Of a stretch of DNA of 64,000 bases, positions 24,187 through 32,200 are shown one piece after another (position 1 is the stretch's first letter; each line of letters opens with the position of its first letter). A program made the position numbers and the translations under genes. The DNA comes from Brachycybe producta. Taxonomy: Eukaryota > Arthropoda > Diplopoda > Playtdesmida > Andrognathidae. The notes beneath the pieces are model-generated. The model made no database searches, had not been told where the DNA came from, and was given only the letters and a program-made list of their open reading frames with translations. The DNA is taken from the NCBI GenBank assembly GCA_036925085.1, contig JAUPFP010000030.1, positions 1,178,001-1,242,000 on the forward strand. Reading direction: 5' to 3'.

Positions 24187-25640
24187 TGATCAAAAGTGAG
24201 CTCATTATTAAGCATAACAACACAGCATCATAATAATAATAAAAAAAGCACAAAAAGAGGACCACTCCCAAAATTGGGGTCACTTTTACAACAAAGAACT
24301 TGTTTTAAATTGGTTCTTAATCGTTGTTCAAGAAGTCAATTAAAAACCTTCCATCATTAAATGCATAAAAAAAAATTCATCATATTTTCCGAATTATTAT
24401 CGAAATTTGACTCAAGGGCAAACTTAGATCAAACCACAAAACACCCACAATTTGTAGACACACGTGGGTAGCAAACGCAGGTAAAAATGCCCCGTAGTCT
24501 GCCCTTAAAACAGAAAAGGTGTCAAAAAAAAAAAAGAAATTTTACATTGAATTAAGAAAACAGCGCGTAAAACATTGCTAATTATTAATTATAGACTAGA
24601 TTTCAGTAATTACTACATTTCATTTCAACATTTTCAAAAAAGTTTAATTCGTGTTATATTTTCATTATGATTTAAATTTACCTGTTTTCAACTTTTAATT
24701 GGGAACAATTTTATTTAAATTAAGAAGAAAAATAATTGCCTTTTTTTTAATTGTGCATTTCATGAATAACAGTAAGGAGAAATTAAAAGCGCGTTAAAAA
24801 CTAGAACGGTTGTTGAATTCACTTAAGATGGTTTATGAAGAATGGTTTTCGAACTCCTTGATTATTCTTTCATTAAAAAAGAGCAAAATTAAAAGAAACT
24901 AGAAAAAGTTTCAGAAACTAGAAGAGCAAAGAGCTCATTCACTTTTAAGGGTATTTTCACGTTGATATCTTTTAAAATAAACTTTCTACAAACAATATTA
25001 AAAAAAATATCGTCTGCTTAAAGTTGGCTCATTTTCAAACCAACATAAAAAGTTTATTTTTAAAAAAAATATTGACATGAAAATGACCCTTACCCTTCTA
25101 GTTTCTAGAACATTTTAATGTTTTTTTTCTTCTTAATTTTGCTTCCTGAATGACAGAATAATCAGAATTCTAGGGGCGTTTACTCTTTTTTTTAAAAAAA
25201 AAACAGCTTATGTTGTAAAATTGTAACATTTAATTTCAGATTTGTATTCAGTTTAAAGAAAAAGCTTCTAAAAGTTTTTTTTTTCTCTGGACATTCTTGA
25301 AATTTCATTCACTTTTCTAATAAAAATAAAATCATTTTACATGTCAAGCTGAGAGGATACTTGGCAGGAGCTGGAGCACCGAAAGGGGGGTGGAGTAGGG
25401 AGCTCAAGGGGAAGAAAAAGTTTAAAAATCCATCATAACTTTTTTTTATAAAAAAAAATGACACAAAATCCAAATCCCACAATAAAATAAAAATGCAAAA
25501 TAAAGATGAAATTTTACGCACATTTCCGGAGTGAGTTCAACGGCATTGGTGGTTGTGACACGCGCAAAAAAAACGACCACAAATAAAGTCCATATAAAAG
25601 TTCGGCCAAAGTTTAAAGGTCGTCCAGAAACACCTTCCAT
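229..25640 (-). CDS. MEGF6: MEGF6-like secreted multi-EGF protein gene (3' part outside window)
   Basis: Thirty exons encode at least 1467 residues: signal peptide, EMI domain, one EGF, eight calcium-binding-type EGF modules, a Cys-free linker and at least 21 laminin-type EGF modules. This order is that of MEGF6, an extracellular protein of unclear function (human about 1540 residues). Exons in transcription order: 25522-25640, 12465-12611, 11985-12094, 9066-9173, 7597-7719, 7062-7184, 6869-6991, 6549-6791, 6330-6467, 5903-6025, 5267-5389, 5013-5204, 4803-4945, 4182-4517, 3937-4123, 3744-3869, 3532-3660, 3169-3297, 2982-3110, 2644-2901, 2446-2574, 2173-2301, 1978-2106, 1764-1892, 1575-1703, 1373-1501, 1170-1298, 629-760, 428-556, 229-357. 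All junctions keep frame, mostly phase 1. No stop or transmembrane segment is reached, so a MEGF10/11-like membrane form cannot be excluded, but the cbEGF block argues for MEGF6. Confidence 0.9.
800..1165. mobile_element. Family A inverted-repeat element in MEGF6 intron
   Basis: It carries the family hallmarks: TTTTAGAAACTAGAAAG near 817, a TTTTCACGTTCACATCTTTT motif, and the inverted AAAGATATCATCATGAAAA about 100 bp later. A second right-hand arm, TTCTAGTTTCTGAAACACTT, follows the AAACCACCTTAA end, so two fragments are probably joined here. It starts only a few bases from the donor of exon 1170-1298. Confidence 0.7.
1340..1373. other. Perfect 10 bp stem enclosing a 5' splice site
   Basis: GGTCACAACG at 1340-1349 is the exact inverse of CGTTGTGACC at 1364-1373, with a 14 bp loop. 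Exon 1373-1501 ends at its last G (1373), so on the minus-strand transcript the donor (G|GTCACA) lies at the base of the stem. The stem is seen directly in the sequence; any effect on splicing is inferred. Confidence 0.6.
2355..2419. repeat. 65 bp palindromic insert in an EGF intron
   Basis: The 11 bp ends AGAGCCGTAAC and GTTACGGCTCT are perfect inverses, and the middle contains CGAGGC twice in opposite sense. A related end, AGAGCCATAACTAGCTAATT, occurs near 22125, which suggests a dispersed mini-element. Confidence 0.6.
5013..5204 (-). CDS. Cys-free linker exon between cbEGF and laminin-type EGF blocks
   Basis: A 192 bp exon, phase 1 to phase 1, encodes about 64 residues with no cysteine. 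It runs from an acidic start ([18 protein letters not shown]) to a strongly basic end ([10 protein letters not shown]). The RRRR stretch resembles a furin-type cleavage motif, but this is only an inference. It sits exactly where the EGF type changes. I do not recognise the linker by sequence. Confidence 0.75.
5267..9173 (-). CDS. MEGF6: N-terminal EGF and calcium-binding EGF block of MEGF6-like gene
   Basis: Eight exons. The first (9066-9173) is a short EGF with [14 protein letters not shown]. The rest begin with D-x-[ND]-E-C-type calcium-binding starts or close variants: DVNEC, DEDEC, DVKRC, EVNGC plus DINEC in one double exon, VVNSC, DVDEC and DIDEC. Five of these exons are exactly 123 bp and the double one is 243 bp, all phase 1 to phase 1. 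In this family such tandem cbEGF modules bind Ca2+ and form rigid rods. DVKRC, EVNGC and VVNSC lack the full consensus acidic pattern and may bind Ca2+ weakly. Confidence 0.9.
6060..6300. mobile_element. Family A fragment in MEGF6 intron
   Basis: It shows GTAAACAGCTGTTTCTTTTA, then TTGAAAGTGTGTTAAAAACT, AGAAGGGTAGCTGAATCACA and TTGATATCTTTTAAAATAAA in the usual order of the left arm. The right arm is largely absent. Confidence 0.65.
7244..7577. mobile_element. hAT-like MITE with 8 bp target duplication
   Basis: The terminal repeats are CAGGGGTGGACTGG and CCAGTCCGCCCCTG. The flanks are GATTCGGT (7236-7243) and GATTAGGT (7578-7585), an 8 bp duplication with one mismatch, as expected for hAT transposition. 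It has no coding capacity. It sits in the MEGF6 intron and its right duplication ends 12 bases from the donor of exon 7597-7719. A partial relative lies at 52636-52827. Confidence 0.85.
7745..7965. repeat. Dispersed repeat family D, copy 1
   Basis: It shares an ordered series of motifs with 48770-48960: GAAAATAAACTTGTATT, TTCTGACAATGC, TTATTGGGTT, TTTCGCATGCTACAATTGGA, CACAGGCC and GCAGAGTAATTTTTTCAAAT. A shorter piece is at 44700-44800. No tRNA-like head or poly-A tail is visible, so SINE status is not supported. Confidence 0.6.
8660..8780. repeat. Short AT-rich repeat with TAATTAC-type motifs (family H)
   Basis: It begins GGGACAAATTACTTTTAAAA and continues with repeated ATTACAATTA and TTACTTCAGTAA motifs. 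Similar stretches occur at 23640-23915 and 60860-61240. These may be degraded inverted-repeat elements or local AT-rich expansions. Boundaries are approximate. Confidence 0.4.
9725..10312. mobile_element. Inverted-repeat element, family C copy 1
   Basis: The left end has CCATCTCGAGTGACTCCATC, then GGTTGGTGGTGGAGGCTAG. The right end has the inverse GCTAGCCTCTATCTCAAACC and a GTCGTTT-AGATGG tail. Just inside both arms is CCTAGTGTGCCAGC. It lies in the MEGF6 intron between the EMI domain and the first EGF. Related copies are at 14411-14927 and 46984-47165. Boundaries are accurate to about 10 bp. Confidence 0.65.
11346..11894. mobile_element. Foldback element rich in GTTGC/GTGTGGACAC motifs
   Basis: The left end GTCCACACAGAGTGCAAC and right end GTTGCAATTCTGTGTGTAC are near inverses, followed inward by AAGTGGAGATATTTC against GAAACA-CTTGTT-type sequence. 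Inside, GTTGC, TTTGTGTC and GTGGACACAATG repeat many times in both senses. A 158-codon plus-strand ORF covers it but looks like read-through of the repeat. It lies near the EMI exon 11985-12094. Confidence 0.6.
11985..12611 (-). CDS. MEGF6: EMI domain, two exons (12465-12611 and 11985-12094)
   Basis: The first exon begins with PHVCSYQD and contains [17 protein letters not shown] and MCTGLEPR. The second carries TTYYTTYSH, then [18 protein letters not shown]. The cysteine spacing and the closing CC-x-GW...GC are the EMI signature, found in EMILINs, multimerins and MEGF6/10/11, where the domain is implicated in multimerisation. The exons join in phase 2 at an AG|GT donor and a CAAG acceptor. 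The second exon ends in phase 1 at GTAAGT. Together they give a complete EMI domain of about 85 residues. Confidence 0.9.
14411..14927. mobile_element. Inverted-repeat element, family C copy 2, with a nested insertion
   Basis: The left end has CAATCTCAAACGGTTTTCC, then GACGGCTAGAGGTGGAGGCTAGC. The right end has TTAGCCTCCACCTTCAACG, then GAATCGTTTGAGATG. The middle is interrupted by a hAT-like segment at 14571-14838. It lies in MEGF6 intron 1. Confidence 0.65.
14571..14838. mobile_element. hAT-like MITE with CAGTGGTTCTCAAA end, nested in family C
   Basis: The left end CAGTGGTTCTCAAACG is the classic hAT-type terminus. Two candidate right ends exist, TTTGAAAACCACTG at 14671-14684 and TTTGGAAATCACTG ending at 14838, each preceded by an ACTAGTGTG motif. 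No clean 8 bp target duplication was found, so the right boundary is uncertain. Confidence 0.55.
15883..16142. mobile_element. Inverted-repeat MITE, family E copy 2
   Basis: It opens with AATATCAAGCAAGTGTTTCT and closes with the inverted AGAAACATTTGCTTGATATT. The middle contains a diverged internal palindrome around GGTTAGAGGCTAG-like sequence that is shared with the copy at the left edge of the window. It lies in MEGF6 intron 1, just upstream of the 16 bp satellite. Confidence 0.7.
16229..16660. repeat. 16 bp satellite, 27 units, GTCGACTAAAAATTCA
   Basis: Twenty-seven consecutive units keep an exact 16 bp period with no indel. Two main variants, GTCGACT and GTCGACA, occur in blocks: T-type first, seven A-type units from 16357, then mixed. 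A few units read GTTGAC or GCCGAC. Each standard unit contains the palindrome GTCGAC. The flanks are themselves related (TTTTTAGTTTAATTGACTA near 16218 and TTTTTAGTTTAGTCGACTA near 16823). Confidence 0.95.
17011..17024. repeat. C14 homopolymer
   Basis: An uninterrupted run of 14 C follows GAATTCCA and sits in AT-rich intronic DNA. It is one of seven C or G runs of 12 or more in this window. Confidence 0.95.
17625..17935. mobile_element. Family A inverted-repeat element with expanded C-run
   Basis: It has both arms, GTTTTAGAAACTAGAAG on the left and CTTCTAGTTTCTAAAACAC on the right, and ends with GTTTACACTTTAAAACCACC. The usual GAGCTACCC-TTCTAG junction is expanded to 12 C (17840-17851). Confidence 0.8.
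19235..19500. mobile_element. Family A inverted-repeat element
   Basis: The left arm is GAGTTTTAGAAACTAGAATC and the right arm is CTTCTAGTTTCTAAAACAC, with ATCATGTTTGATATATCTTT against AAAGATATCAAACATGAAAA between them. The right side runs on through GCTCTTCTGAAAGACAGA to an ATCAGCTGTTTATAAG end. Confidence 0.8.
20274..20818. mobile_element. Inverted-repeat element carrying a 21 bp tandem array
   Basis: The ends are near-perfect inverses over about 40 bp: GCCTTGTAAAGGACATGAG on the left and CTCATGTCCTTTACAGGGC on the right, continuing inward through a T-run and TTATCTGAAATTTCA. The array fills nearly the whole interior. No clear target duplication is visible. It looks like a MITE whose inner motif has been amplified. 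Confidence 0.7.
20362..20790. repeat. 21 bp tandem array, about 20 units of TTTCAGATATTTTGTTTGAAA
   Basis: The units are 21 bp with third-position-like variation (TTTTGTTT or TTTTATTT, GAAA or AAAA). Because 21 is a multiple of three and the unit has no stop in several frames, ORFs of 160-175 codons open on both strands (for example repeats of ISNKISE). This is a property of the repeat and not evidence of a gene. Confidence 0.95.
21182..21194. repeat. C13 homopolymer followed by T-run
   Basis: Thirteen C and then eight T lie between two AT-rich stretches in MEGF6 intron 1. Confidence 0.9.
21285..21545. mobile_element. Family A inverted-repeat element, diverged
   Basis: AAAGTGTGTTAGAAACTAGAA on the left pairs with TTCTAATTTCTAAAACACACT on the right. 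The outer end GGGGCGTTTACACTTTAAAT, then ACCACTTTAA, matches the family terminus. Confidence 0.75.
23230..23405. mobile_element. Family A element with internal deletion
   Basis: The left end is intact (TTATGAACAGCTTGATTTGC, then TATTCTGTCTTTCAGA and TTTTAGAAACTAGAAGGGT). After ATCACTTTAGGG it jumps to the right terminus GTTTACACTTTAAAATCACA, so most of the right arm is lost. Confidence 0.75.
23640..23915. repeat. Degenerate AATTTAGTAATTGTAAT-type repeat tract (family H)
   Basis: Irregular repeats of TAATTTAGTAATTGTAAT with T-runs between them cover about 275 bp. Similar tracts occur at 8660-8780 and 60860-61240. Confidence 0.5.
24775..25190. mobile_element. Family A inverted-repeat element, plus a second left fragment
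   Basis: A partial left arm (GCGTTAAAAACTAGAACGG, 24790) is followed by a full element with TTCGAACTCCTTGATTATTC, TTTCAGAAACTAGAAGAGC, TTTTCACGTTGATATCTTTT and the matching right arm TACCCTTCTAGTTTCTAGAA. It lies in MEGF6 intron 1, close to exon 1. Confidence 0.75.
25522..25640 (-). CDS. MEGF6: MEGF6-like exon 1: start codon and signal peptide
   Basis: The ATG is at 25640-25638. The 39 complete codons contain a basic start, a hydrophobic core (residues about 13-26, [12 protein letters not shown]) and a likely cleavage region around TTTNA. The exon ends with two bases of a codon before a GTGCGT donor, and the next exon supplies one base (G), giving Met, then PHVC, the start of an EMI domain. 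That phase match across 12.9 kb is the main reason for joining it to the EGF gene. The position is otherwise an inference; a transcript read would settle it. Confidence 0.72.
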
Positions 25641-26767
25641 ATTATTATTATTATTATGTCCACAAACGCATCAAACAATTAATTTAAAAAAAAAACTATT
25701 TATAAAAATTAAAAAGAGACAAAATTAAAAAATTGCGCGCCTAATTTCAAACACTTTTAATATTTCATTCAATATTTAATGAATGAAAGTTGAAGAAACA
25801 CAAAACAACTGAGAAAACTTTTTTTTTACTTCTACTATAATTGTTCTTTTTTTCCTACAGTTTTGGAAGAAAAGACACACAAGAATCACAATCTAGATTT
25901 TTTTAAAAAAAATTCAGGAACTAAAAAAGGGAGAAAGAAAGAAAAACCCATTTGAGTTTTGTGATCAAGATTCAAAATTCAAGATGATGATGAAGACGTC
26001 AGTCAGCCTTTAAGAAGGACGGCAGAACGTCATCCAACATGCCGACCAATAGTAACACACTTTCGTGGTCTTATTTCAGCACGGTGGTAGGCCTTTTAAG
26101 AAACAAAAAATAGGCCTAATTGTGAAATTTTTTTTAAAAAAAAACTTTAAAACCTCTCAACCAAGATATATATATTTATACAGGTAGTTCAACTTCACAT
26201 TCAAGAAAAACGTCGTTTTTGAGTAAGCTTTTAATTCCATGGGGGGGGGGGGGGTTTCTTCAAGGTTATTTAAGTTCCTCTTACTTGACATCTCTTTATA
26301 TTTTTGTCTCTATCTCTCTTTACAAGGATAACCTTGTATTTTGAATCATGCACTTTTAGTGTAATTTATAAGGTGTGAGAACATTTTATGCAATTAAACA
26401 TTCAAAAATGCGCAAATTATTTTCAGAAGATGTGCATTTTATGCAAATAGAAAAACCCAAAATATGCAAGAACATTTATTTTTTTATGCAATTAAATTAA
26501 TTATATGCAAAAAAAAAAGGTTTATTCTTTTTATGCAATTAAAATTCAGAAATGTGCAAATTGTTTTCAGATAATTGTTCAATAAAAATCTGGAGTAATT
26601 AAGAAACACAACTATCTGAAGCAATAATAGAAACCGCAAAATCAAAACATTTAAGAAGCCAAACATTTGGAGAATTTTTTTTTAATAATTGAAATTATGC
26701 AATTGGTGCAAATATTTTGCCACTAGTGGCCATAGTGTAACTGAGCTGAAATTTAGCTCTTAAGTAG

Positions 26768-26909
26768 ACAGGCAAGTGTGCCCAGCACTAAAATTTCGTT
26801 TGCCCCGCCCTTTTATGACATCAGACCAAGTAACAAACTAATTAGAAATTAATGGCGCTCATACAAAGGCGGGGAAAACGAAATTTTAGTGCTGGGCATA
26901 CTTGCCTGT
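26768..26909. mobile_element. Palindromic MITE, CAGGCAAGT type
   Basis: The ends are near-perfect inverses over 34 bp (ACAGGCAAGTGTGCCCAGCA and TGCTGGGCATACTTGCCTGT). The inner arms include CCCCGCCCTTTTATGACATCA. The flanks CTTAAGTA and TCTAAGTA suggest an 8 bp target duplication with mismatches. It is immediately next to another palindromic element. Confidence 0.75.
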
Positions 26910-26917
26910 TCTAAGTA

Positions 26918-27121
26918 CAGGCAGTTAGAAATAGGTCAAAACTTCAGTTGGCTCCGCCCTTGTTATGACGACTTCTAATTGGCTGGTTATGTAGTTTGTC
27001 GACGTTGAAAAGGGCGGAGCATATGTGACGTCAGACTTCATAACCAGCCAATTAGAAGTTGTCGGTCGTCATAACAAGGGCGGAGCCAACTGAAGTTTTG
27101 ACCTATTTCTAACTGCCTATG
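26918..27121. mobile_element. Palindromic MITE, CAGGCAGTTAG type, with GC boxes and a CRE
   Basis: The ends CAGGCAGTTAGAAATAGG and CCTATTTCTAACTGCC pair, and the arms are inverse over about 80 bp, including TTGGCTCCGCCCTTGTTATG. The flanks are identical, TTCTAAGTA at 26909-26917 and 27122-27130. The centre has AGGGCGGAGCATATGTGACG leading into TGACGTCA (27026-27033). Confidence 0.85.
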
Positions 27122-28069
27122 TTCTAAGTAGAGATGGGGGCCATCCACTATGCAGCTATAGCACAGAATACTATCCATAGTCAGAGAGCTCTAAGTTGAG
27201 TTACCTCTATGTCTACATATATATGTTGCTTTCAACCCTATCCTTAAAAACACTTGGCTAAATTTTTTTTTCCTCAAAAATTTCTCACCATGACACTTGT
27301 AGTTTTTGTAGCTGTGAAGCCTCAGACATTCAATCTGACACTTCTCAAGATGATCCAAAGGGTGTTTTCGAAAAAATTTTAGAAAAAAAGATTTTTAGAA
27401 AAGAAAAAAAAGGAGACGCCAACACAAAATGTTCTTACACTTGACTCTTTTTGTTTTAAAAAAGAACCTCGCCAAATTAGGCGCCACGAAAAACACCACC
27501 ACAAAAACGAATATATCTCCTCCTCCTCCCTCCCTCTGAAAAAAAAGTCATGAAATTGTCGACAGAAATTTCCTTAAAAACATGTTCAGAATTTTCAACC
27601 TTTTTTTTTTCTTTCTTTTAAAAATATATAATATCGTAATAAAATTTAAGAGAAAAATGACATATGGAGTAGTTTTGAACTTTTTCTTCTTTTCCATATG
27701 TCAAACATGATTATGGAATGTGGTCTAAAATAACTTGAAAATGCCGACAAAATTACAAACATATGCAAACAAATTAAATTAGTTAATTTGCTTGTGTACA
27801 ATGTTTTTTTATGAGATTAGTCAAATAATAAAAAAATAAGAAAAAGTGGCACTTATATAAATATCGGATGGCGCAAGTAAAACGCGTCCTATTTAAACAT
27901 AATTACTTCTACACTTTAATTGTGAACAGCAACGTTTTTCATTAACAACTTCTCTAAAAACTGAACGGTTTTCAAATTAGTTGTTAATAAAAATTCTAGT
28001 TATTCTACTATTTTAGAAGAATTGTTTCACGTTATAGAAGAGTAAGTAAACAGATCACTTAAGCAGCAC

Positions 28070-28440
28070 AAAAATTACTAAAAACAGTACTAGAAACTAG
28101 AATAAGTTGAGGATAATGCTAAAAGTTTTTTCATAATTTTTTAATGACAGTTTGAAAAAGGCGAAAAACCCCCCAAAACGACTCAATTTCAAACTGAACT
28201 ATAAAATGTTTATTTTTAAAGATATTTTCCAGGAAAAAACTTTTAACATAATTTTTTACCATTCTAGTTTTGAAAACAATTTGAATTTTTTTCTCAATGT
28301 TTTTTTTTTAAACGTTTGCTTGACGTTTTTGCTTCCAAATTTTACAAAAACATGTACAGAGCATAGCATTAGCCACTGCAGTGGCGCCATTCAAGGGGCC
28401 AAAAGCAAAATAAATATGTATAAAGCCACCTTAAGTGAGT
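28070..28440. repeat. Second inverted-repeat family (B), copy 1
   Basis: AGAAACTAGAATAAGTTGAGG near 28085 pairs with TACCATTCTAGTTTTGAAAA near 28258. Downstream TTTGCTTGACGTTTTTGCTTCC and AGCCACTGCAGTGGCGCCAT match the inverse-oriented TGGCGCCACTGCAGTGGCT at 36510 and TTGCTTGACGTTTTTACGTCC at 36750. It ends with GCCACCTTAAG. Confidence 0.6.
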
Positions 28441-29285
28441 AAAACTCATGCAAGTTTTTTCTTCATTTGAGTTCGAGAAGCGTTTACAAAGTAGTTAGTA
28501 ACTATTTAAAAAGTGTATTTTGTACGTTTCTGAAATATAAATCTTTAATAAAGAAGATTCATTTTATGTGCGCCACCAGAATAGATACTGTAAAGAAAAA
28601 AAATATCAAGGCAAAAAGGCATCAGCCGCAGCAAATATCATCCCAATGAATTACGAGCCAAAAAGTAGAGAGAAAGAGAGAGAGAAGAGAGACTCTATAG
28701 TTGACCCACTCCCCATAAATCTAACAAAGAGGAAAAAAAAACAACTAACCTTCCTTTGGCATAACACAGTGGCTTAAGCTTAACGTTCTATTTTATGCAA
28801 TAAACCATTGAAAAAGAAGAAGAAACATCAAAAAGCCAAAAGGGGGGGGATGGATAATGATTACCATGATGATCATCACGAGACAGAGAAAGAGATCATC
28901 TTCTTCTTCTTCTTCATCATCAAAAATGATAACAAAAAAAACGAATAATTTCCCCATTTTTATGCAAAGAAAAACATCGTAAATGAGAAAAATGAGGAAT
29001 TAGTGTCACAAAAACACAAGATTATATTAATTAAGAATTCTAATCACAAAACAAAACAACTTTCAAAAGTGAAAGAAATTCTCACTTTATTTTTCCAATT
29101 ACATTTAAAAAAAACAGGATATTTTCACAGCTTTTTTAATATTTTAAAAACAAGATTTCAACCAAAAGTAAAATATTTACTTCAATTGAAAGATATCTTT
29201 CGACATTAACATAAAGAAGCACCTTCATTTCAGAACTTCCGATAGCCGAAACTTCTTTAAAATGATATCGACGCGCATTAAATCG

Positions 29286-32200
29286 TTAGAATCGCAGACG
29301 AAACATCTCTCCCGCGCGAGGAACCGCCGTGTCCTGAGGTTCCCCCATATGAAAACCTGCACACGCAACGTCGTCATCATCACCCTGAAATTAAAACAAT
29401 GAAATAAGACGAGAGAACGAAAGTTATTTTTTTTGGTGAATCTTGCTTAAAACGAATTTTAAGAGCCTAGACATTCGACCAATAGGTTTTTAGTTATAAA
29501 TCTTGCTCCTAGATGGCGTGTCAACTGAACATAGAGATCTATGGGCGTGGCCACGTGAATTCACGTCACTCCATTGTAATTAATTCTAATAAAAATCTAT
29601 TGGTCCAACCTTAAAGGTATTTTGATAGCAATATTAAAGGGGTATTTTATTTTACACAATTTTGAATTATGCTAATTCGCTTGACTCGTGTTAAAGACCG
29701 TCGTGACGAGAATATTTGTATATTTTGCTAACCAATTGCTTGGCGTATTGTTTCCCTCCCGACGGAGGTTTGGGACTTTGAGTCGTCCTCACGTGCGCCT
29801 GTTCGCTCTTTGCCGGCCACGTTGGAAACATAGACGGATCGACCGGAAGTGGAGACTCTGCAAAGTATTTGTGTTTCAGAGCTTCCTCTGCAGTTATTCG
29901 TCTCTTCGGATCAAAATAGAGAAGCCTAAATAACACCAGATTCAAAATTAATATTCTCGTGAAGCGAAAACGTTCTTTCGAACTTTGGTTATTCTGTCTT
30001 TTGGGAGAAATTCGAAAGCGAGTTAGAAACTAGAAGAGTACCTATCAATCACTTCAGGGTATTTTCAATGTTAATATCTTTTAAAATAAACTTTTTACAA
30101 ACAATATTAAAAAACTGACATAAAAAGCTTATTTCGAAAGATATCAACATGAAATTATCTTTAAGTGATTGAGTTTCCAAAACGCTCGAGCTTTTTCCTT
30201 AATTCTACTTCTGAAAGACAGATTAACTCGTGCTTTCGAGAGACATTTTCAGTTTAGAGAGATAGAAGCTCACGTAAAAGGGAATATCGATGTTAAAATA
30301 ATTATACTTGTTCATGAGATCCATTCCGCAATTTGTGAAAGTGGGTTCAAACCTCCGTCTCAAGTTACTGTACGGAATATCGGCAAAAGTGACCTTCTTT
30401 ACCATCGGTAATTCACTATATCCAGGCCAAATCTGTTCGTTTGGCGTTCCCATGTCCTAGAAAGAAACAATTTAAAGATAAAGAGTCAAATAAACCACTC
30501 TCGAGACTAGAAAAATCTACCTTGAAAATACTATTCAGTTGATTGATGTCCGATTTACCGGGAAACAACGGTTTCATCGTTAAGAGCTCTCCAAAAATAC
30601 AACCGACGGACCAAATGTCGATCGGAGTCGAATATTCCTGAAACAAACAAATTCCCATGTCAAAATCAAAACGAAGACGTAACGGCCGAAGTAAGGCTGT
30701 TACCTTACTGCCGAGAAGCAGTTCGGGAGCTCTGTACCAAAGTGTTACGACGACTGGAGTGTAATGTTTCAGAGGAGATCCGTACTCTCGTGCGAGACCG
30801 AAATCTCCCACTTTGAGAACTCCCTTGTGACTCAAAAGCAAATTGGAAGTTTTGAGATCCCGATGTAAGATCCAGTTGTCGTGAAGATGAGCTACGGCAC
30901 GAAGAAGCTGAATCATCAAAGTCTTCACTTCGCCTATGAGAAACGGCTGTCTCATCGTCTCCATTAAACTTTTAAGATCGTGTTCAACGTAATCCATCAC
31001 GATGTAGATCTTATCCATGTTGCTGCCGACAACAATCTCCTGAAACAACGCGAGGAAGAACAAACCAACCCATAAGACTTTGGATAACGAAAGCTTGCAG
31101 CAAAACGTTTCTTAAGATCGGTTAATGAACAGAGCTGATTTCCGGAACTCTTAATATTCTGTCTTTCTGGAGAGAAAAATTTAAAGAAACTTGAATATGT
31201 TTTAAAAACTAGATGGGTGTCTAAATCCCTTAGAGGTATTTTCATGTTGATATCTTTCAAAACAAACTTTTATAGACCAAACACGATTAAAAAGCTTATT
31301 TACAAAGATATAACAAATGAAAATACCCTTTAAGTGATTGAGCTACCCTTCTAGTTTCTAAAAGACTTTCAAATATCTATTAATTTTGCACCTGAAAGCC
31401 AGAATAATAACTAATCAATGGAAGTTTACACTTTAAAACCACCTTAAGTCAAGCTTGAATTAAGTTTGAAATAATTTCGAGCCTCGTTTGAAACTAGAAA
31501 AGTGAATGCACAAATGAAGACAATTTTCACGACGAAACCATTTAAAATAAACTTTTTATGGCAGTTTTATGATAGAATTTTCAACTTTTTGGGTAAAAAA
31601 AAAAAAAGATATTTCGTTAGAAAGAAGAGAAAAAAGACGTACACGAACGGTAACGATGTTTGGATGTTGAGCTTTGAGAAGCGTATTGATTTCTCTTAAA
31701 GACGTAATCGGAAATCCATCTTTTTCTTTTTCCATTTTCAGCCTCTTTAAAGCAACGATTTCACCTGAAAACCATTCAAAAAATGTAAGAAATCATTAAA
31801 TATCATATCGCGTTTCGTTTTTTTCTCCCCACAACTAAAATCGCACTTGTCTTTTTGTGACGAGCTCTATAAACGACACCGTAAGTTCCTTCTTCGATAC
31901 GATTTAGACAATCAAACTCTTCTACGTTACGACATCCTTGAACGGCCGGAAGATAAGGCGGTAATTCTGGCTTCAATTCAACCGGAGACCTCGACGGAGA
32001 CTCCGCAATATAACCGGGATCAGATTGATCACCGTTGTTTTGTACTTCGACGTCATTCTCATCGTCGTCCGCGTCAACCTCCTCATTTTCGGAATCGTCG
32101 TCTTTTAAACAAAAATCTCCTTGTTGATACGTTTTCAACGAAACTCGGCGCACCGTCTTACCATTTGTTGATCTGCCATCGTTCAGGTCTCCATTTTCAC

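Larger units (their letters stand above)
12612..25521 (-). other. Intron 1 of the MEGF6-like gene, repeat-filled
   Basis: This 12.9 kb holds no exon I can support. Its content is AT-rich DNA, family-A inverted-repeat copies, a 16 bp satellite, a 21 bp array, a hAT-like insertion near 14.6 kb and several C or AAT homopolymer runs. A TGACGTCA CRE lies at 12858-12865, about 250 bp upstream of the EMI exon. It could mark an internal promoter, but there is no other sign of one. Confidence 0.7.
25641..29285. other. Intergenic: MEGF6 5' side to CDK11 3' side
   Basis: No gene is seen. The stretch is AT-rich and holds a G14 run (26241-26254), ATGCAATTAAA-type short repeats around 26380-26560, the tandem pair of GC-box inverted repeats at 26768-27121 and a diverged inverted repeat at 28070-28440. 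The MEGF6 promoter must lie in its left part; I see no clear core motif there. Confidence 0.6.
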
